Source of the DNA: JALRAP01 sp046302815
Lineage (GTDB): Bacteria > Bacteroidota > Bacteroidia > AKYH767-A > OLB10
NCBI GenBank assembly: GCA_046302815.1
Contig: JBKCHO010000106.1
Location: 1-13,619 of the forward strand
DNA length: 13,619 nt
Direction of reading: 5' to 3'
Both the position numbers and the translations under genes were made by a program. Under the pieces are notes generated by a model. The model saw only the letters and a list, made by a program, of their open reading frames with translations. It made no database searches and had not been told where the DNA came from. Each line of letters opens with the position of its first letter. Within the stretch, counting starts at the first letter, position 1. Below are positions 11,951-13,619 of this stretch, piece by piece.

Positions 11951-13619
11951 CTATCGGGGTTGGATTTCTAGGGTTTGAAAATAGTAATTTACTAGATTCT
12001 TATAGTAAGGACTGAGGTCTGCCGGGATGGTTTTTAAAAGTTCAACCTCTTTCATTTTCAGTCTTTTATATTCTTCGAATTGTCCAGTGTTCCTGTTGGG
12101 CAGGTCGCGACCTTCAGTTGAGCGTCTTTTTTCGTCTTGTTCTCGCTCCCTTTCGGCCTTTTCGCTTTCCAATAAACGGGTCATAATTTCCTCTTGCCTA
12201 CGGATGGTTTCTTGACTTATTTGACGGTTTACGAGATCCTTCTCGGTTTGTTCCATTTGTTTGGCCAGCTTATCCAAATCTCCAAGCGTACCGTTACCAT
12301 CTTTATTTTCCTGGTTACTTAGTTGCTGAAGTTCGTTACGGATTGCTTCCTGTTGTGCCGCCATCCTAGCTAGTTCTTCGCTCATGCCCCCTTTACCACC
12401 TTTCCCCTGCTGACCTTCTTTTTGACCTTCCATTTTCTTTTTCATTCCCTTCATCTGTTCGTTGAGCTGCTCTTGCATTTGACGAAGTTTTTGTGCGGAT
12501 GGAGAGGGTTTTCCTTTGCCAGGCTTCTTGCAGTTACCGTTTCCTTGCATCTGTTGTTGGGAGTCCATCTCCTGCTGCATCTGATTGAAGGCTTCTGACA
12601 GAATCAATGCGATATTGTTCACGGATGTCATTACATACTGTTGATCGGAACGAGCCTGCGGTACAAACCTGTCTTGCAGATTGAGAATGGTTTTCCCCAG
12701 GTTGTAGTTGATGGCAGCGATTTCGGAGTTGACGATGTTTTGTATTTGCACAACCCGCTTACTGAGTGCAAAAAGCGAGTCTTCCAAAACCTTAGCATCA
12801 TCTTTCAACTCCCTCTGGCGTTGTGCAAGCTTTGTGTATCGGGGATTGTTTACATCAATGCCTTTGAGCTCCTGCATGAGGGATTCCTGGTCAAGAGAGA
12901 AGCGAATCAGATTTTCCAACAACATGCGGAGCGATTGCATATCTTCTTCGGCTTGCTGCTGTTGTTGCTGCTGCTGCTGTTGCTTCATCTTCTGCGCCAA
13001 CTTATCCATTTTGTCGGCGGCTTTCTTTTGCGACTGCGATGCCTGCTTTTGCTGTTTCTTATCGCCACCCATCTCCTGCTCACTCTGCTCCATGTCTTTG
13101 TCAATATCTTCCATTTCCTGGGTGTTGTCTCCCATCTCCTGGGGGAATTCCAATTCTTTGTTTTTTTCCTGGAGCTCCTTCTGTTCCTTTTGCAGATCGT
13201 CGAATTTCTTATTCAACTCTTGCTGTTCGGACTTTAGCTCGGGTGTAATTTCCTTAGACTGTTCGGTTTTTTCAGCCAAATCACGCTGTTGTTTCTCAAG
13301 TTCTTCAAGCTTTTGAATGTTCTCTTGCATTTTTTTCTCCACCTCCAGCTGCTTGAATAGCTCCAATGTTCTGTCGAGCTGTTTTTCAAGATCCTTGCTC
13401 TCCAATTTCATTTGTTCGATTTTTTCCTTGAGCTGATCTTTGTCCAATTCCGACATGAGCTGTTCCAATTCTCGAAGGAGTTTCTTCATCTCCTCGCTCA
13501 TCAGTTTTTCAAAGAGCTCTTCCAATTGGGCTTTTTTTTCGCGAAGCTGTTCGCTGTCCTTTTTGAATTCGCTTTCCTTGGAATTGTTCCGCTGATTCTG
13601 CTTTCGGATATCTTCAACC
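11951..13619 (-). CDS. DUF4175-type coiled-coil protein (C-terminal 555 residues; 5' end outside window)
   Basis: The frame is open to the right edge of the window, so the start is not visible. The in-frame TTG at 13525 is inside coiled coil and is not a start. The sequence is almost entirely long amphipathic coiled coil rich in Glu, Lys, Gln and Met, with a run of ten Gln (12953-12982) and a low-complexity KGKPSP/QGKGGKGG stretch. Less repetitive islands match my memory of DUF4175 proteins of Bacteroidota: SLRMLLENLIRFSLDQESLM, NPRYTKLAQRQRELKDD, EDSLFALSKRVVQIQ, QYVMTSVNNIALILSEAFNQ and the C-terminal LKTIPADLSPYYKNLVNYYF. Full-length members are usually about 1100 residues with N-terminal membrane segments, so roughly half is seen here. 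Function is unknown; tight coupling with the RsbW-like gene suggests a joint role. Coiled-coil content means weak similarity to many unrelated proteins is expected. Confidence 0.85.
   Translation of the reverse strand, partial: VEDIRKQNQRNNSKESEFKKDSEQLREKKAQLEELFEKLMSEEMKKLLRELEQLMSELDKDQLKEKIEQMKLESKDLEKQLDRTLELFKQLEVEKKMQENIQKLEELEKQQRDLAEKTEQSKEITPELKSEQQELNKKFDDLQKEQKELQEKNKELEFPQEMGDNTQEMEDIDKDMEQSEQEMGGDKKQQKQASQSQKKAADKMDKLAQKMKQQQQQQQQQQAEEDMQSLRMLLENLIRFSLDQESLMQELKGIDVNNPRYTKLAQRQRELKDDAKVLEDSLFALSKRVVQIQNIVNSEIAAINYNLGKTILNLQDRFVPQARSDQQYVMTSVNNIALILSEAFNQMQQEMDSQQQMQGNGNCKKPGKGKPSPSAQKLRQMQEQLNEQMKGMKKKMEGQKEGQQGKGGKGGMSEELARMAAQQEAIRNELQQLSNQENKDGNGTLGDLDKLAKQMEQTEKDLVNRQISQETIRRQEEIMTRLLESEKAEREREQDEKRRSTEGRDLPNRNTGQFEEYKRLKMKEVELLKTIPADLSPYYKNLVNYYFQTLEIQPR

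Noticed and set aside
11535..11978. Plus-strand open frame of 147 codons
   Set aside because: It is antisense to the RsbW-like gene, which has intact N, G1 and G2 boxes; the plus-strand product resembles nothing I know.
12953..12982. Tandem trinucleotide array as a CRISPR or microsatellite element
   Set aside because: It is coding sequence for a Gln run in a coiled coil and has no spacer structure.
12641..13316. Long plus-strand open frames rich in Leu or in Ser/Cys
   Set aside because: They are antisense to the Gln/Glu/Lys-rich coiled-coil gene; CAG/GAG-rich codons read backwards give Leu, Ser and Cys runs. No start context or family resemblance.

Overview
The window looks like chromosomal DNA of a member of the Bacteroidota, probably a Flavobacteriales-like lineage. 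Four observations support this. Several secreted proteins end in type IX secretion system (T9SS) sorting domains, both type A (YPNP-type, per-domain repeats) and type B (SPNGDGIN-type). The best promoter is a TTG-N19-TAnnTTTG element. Start codons lack clear Shine-Dalgarno sequences. A DUF4175-type coiled-coil protein sits next to a small RsbW-like ATPase. I see no mobile element, tRNA, rRNA or CRISPR array. No gene-free gap reaches 300 bases; the two largest are about 145 bp each (5163-5305 and 6227-6373).

Layout from left to right. (1) The 3' end of a large PKD-repeat surface protein with a type B T9SS domain (2-904), followed by a hairpin. (2) A tight three-gene plus-strand operon (983-4055): an MbnP-like copper-binding protein, a MauG/MbnH-like di-haem enzyme overlapping it by 4 bp, and a YHYH-domain protein with a type A T9SS domain. 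It ends at a probably bidirectional terminator (4078-4101). (3) Two minus-strand genes (4122-5162 and 5306-6226): a secreted Ig-like/PKD-like protein of unknown function and a probable outer-membrane beta-barrel. (4) Plus-strand genes: a secreted SGNH-type esterase/lipase-like protein with a DNRLRE-like module and T9SS tail, a strong terminator, a TetA-like MFS transporter, and an ABC-F ATPase of the YbiT/YdiF type. (5) A minus-strand cluster (10996-13619): DUF4175-type protein (5' end outside the window), then a RsbW-like ATPase 2 bp downstream, then a small lipoprotein carrying two copies of an NPPHGEPGH-x-C motif.

The most interesting part is the 983-4055 operon. In methanotrophs MbnH oxidises a tryptophan of MbnP to kynurenine, which creates a copper site. 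Here the di-haem partner carries a Tyr at the position where classical bacterial cytochrome c peroxidases carry the Met haem ligand, as MauG does. The presumed substrate has a W-x-W-H motif. A third, T9SS-exported YHYH protein is co-transcribed, suggesting a periplasm-to-surface metal-handling module without methanobactin genes in view. The remaining genes look like ordinary chromosomal genes. Assignments rest on motif reading only; no database search was possible.
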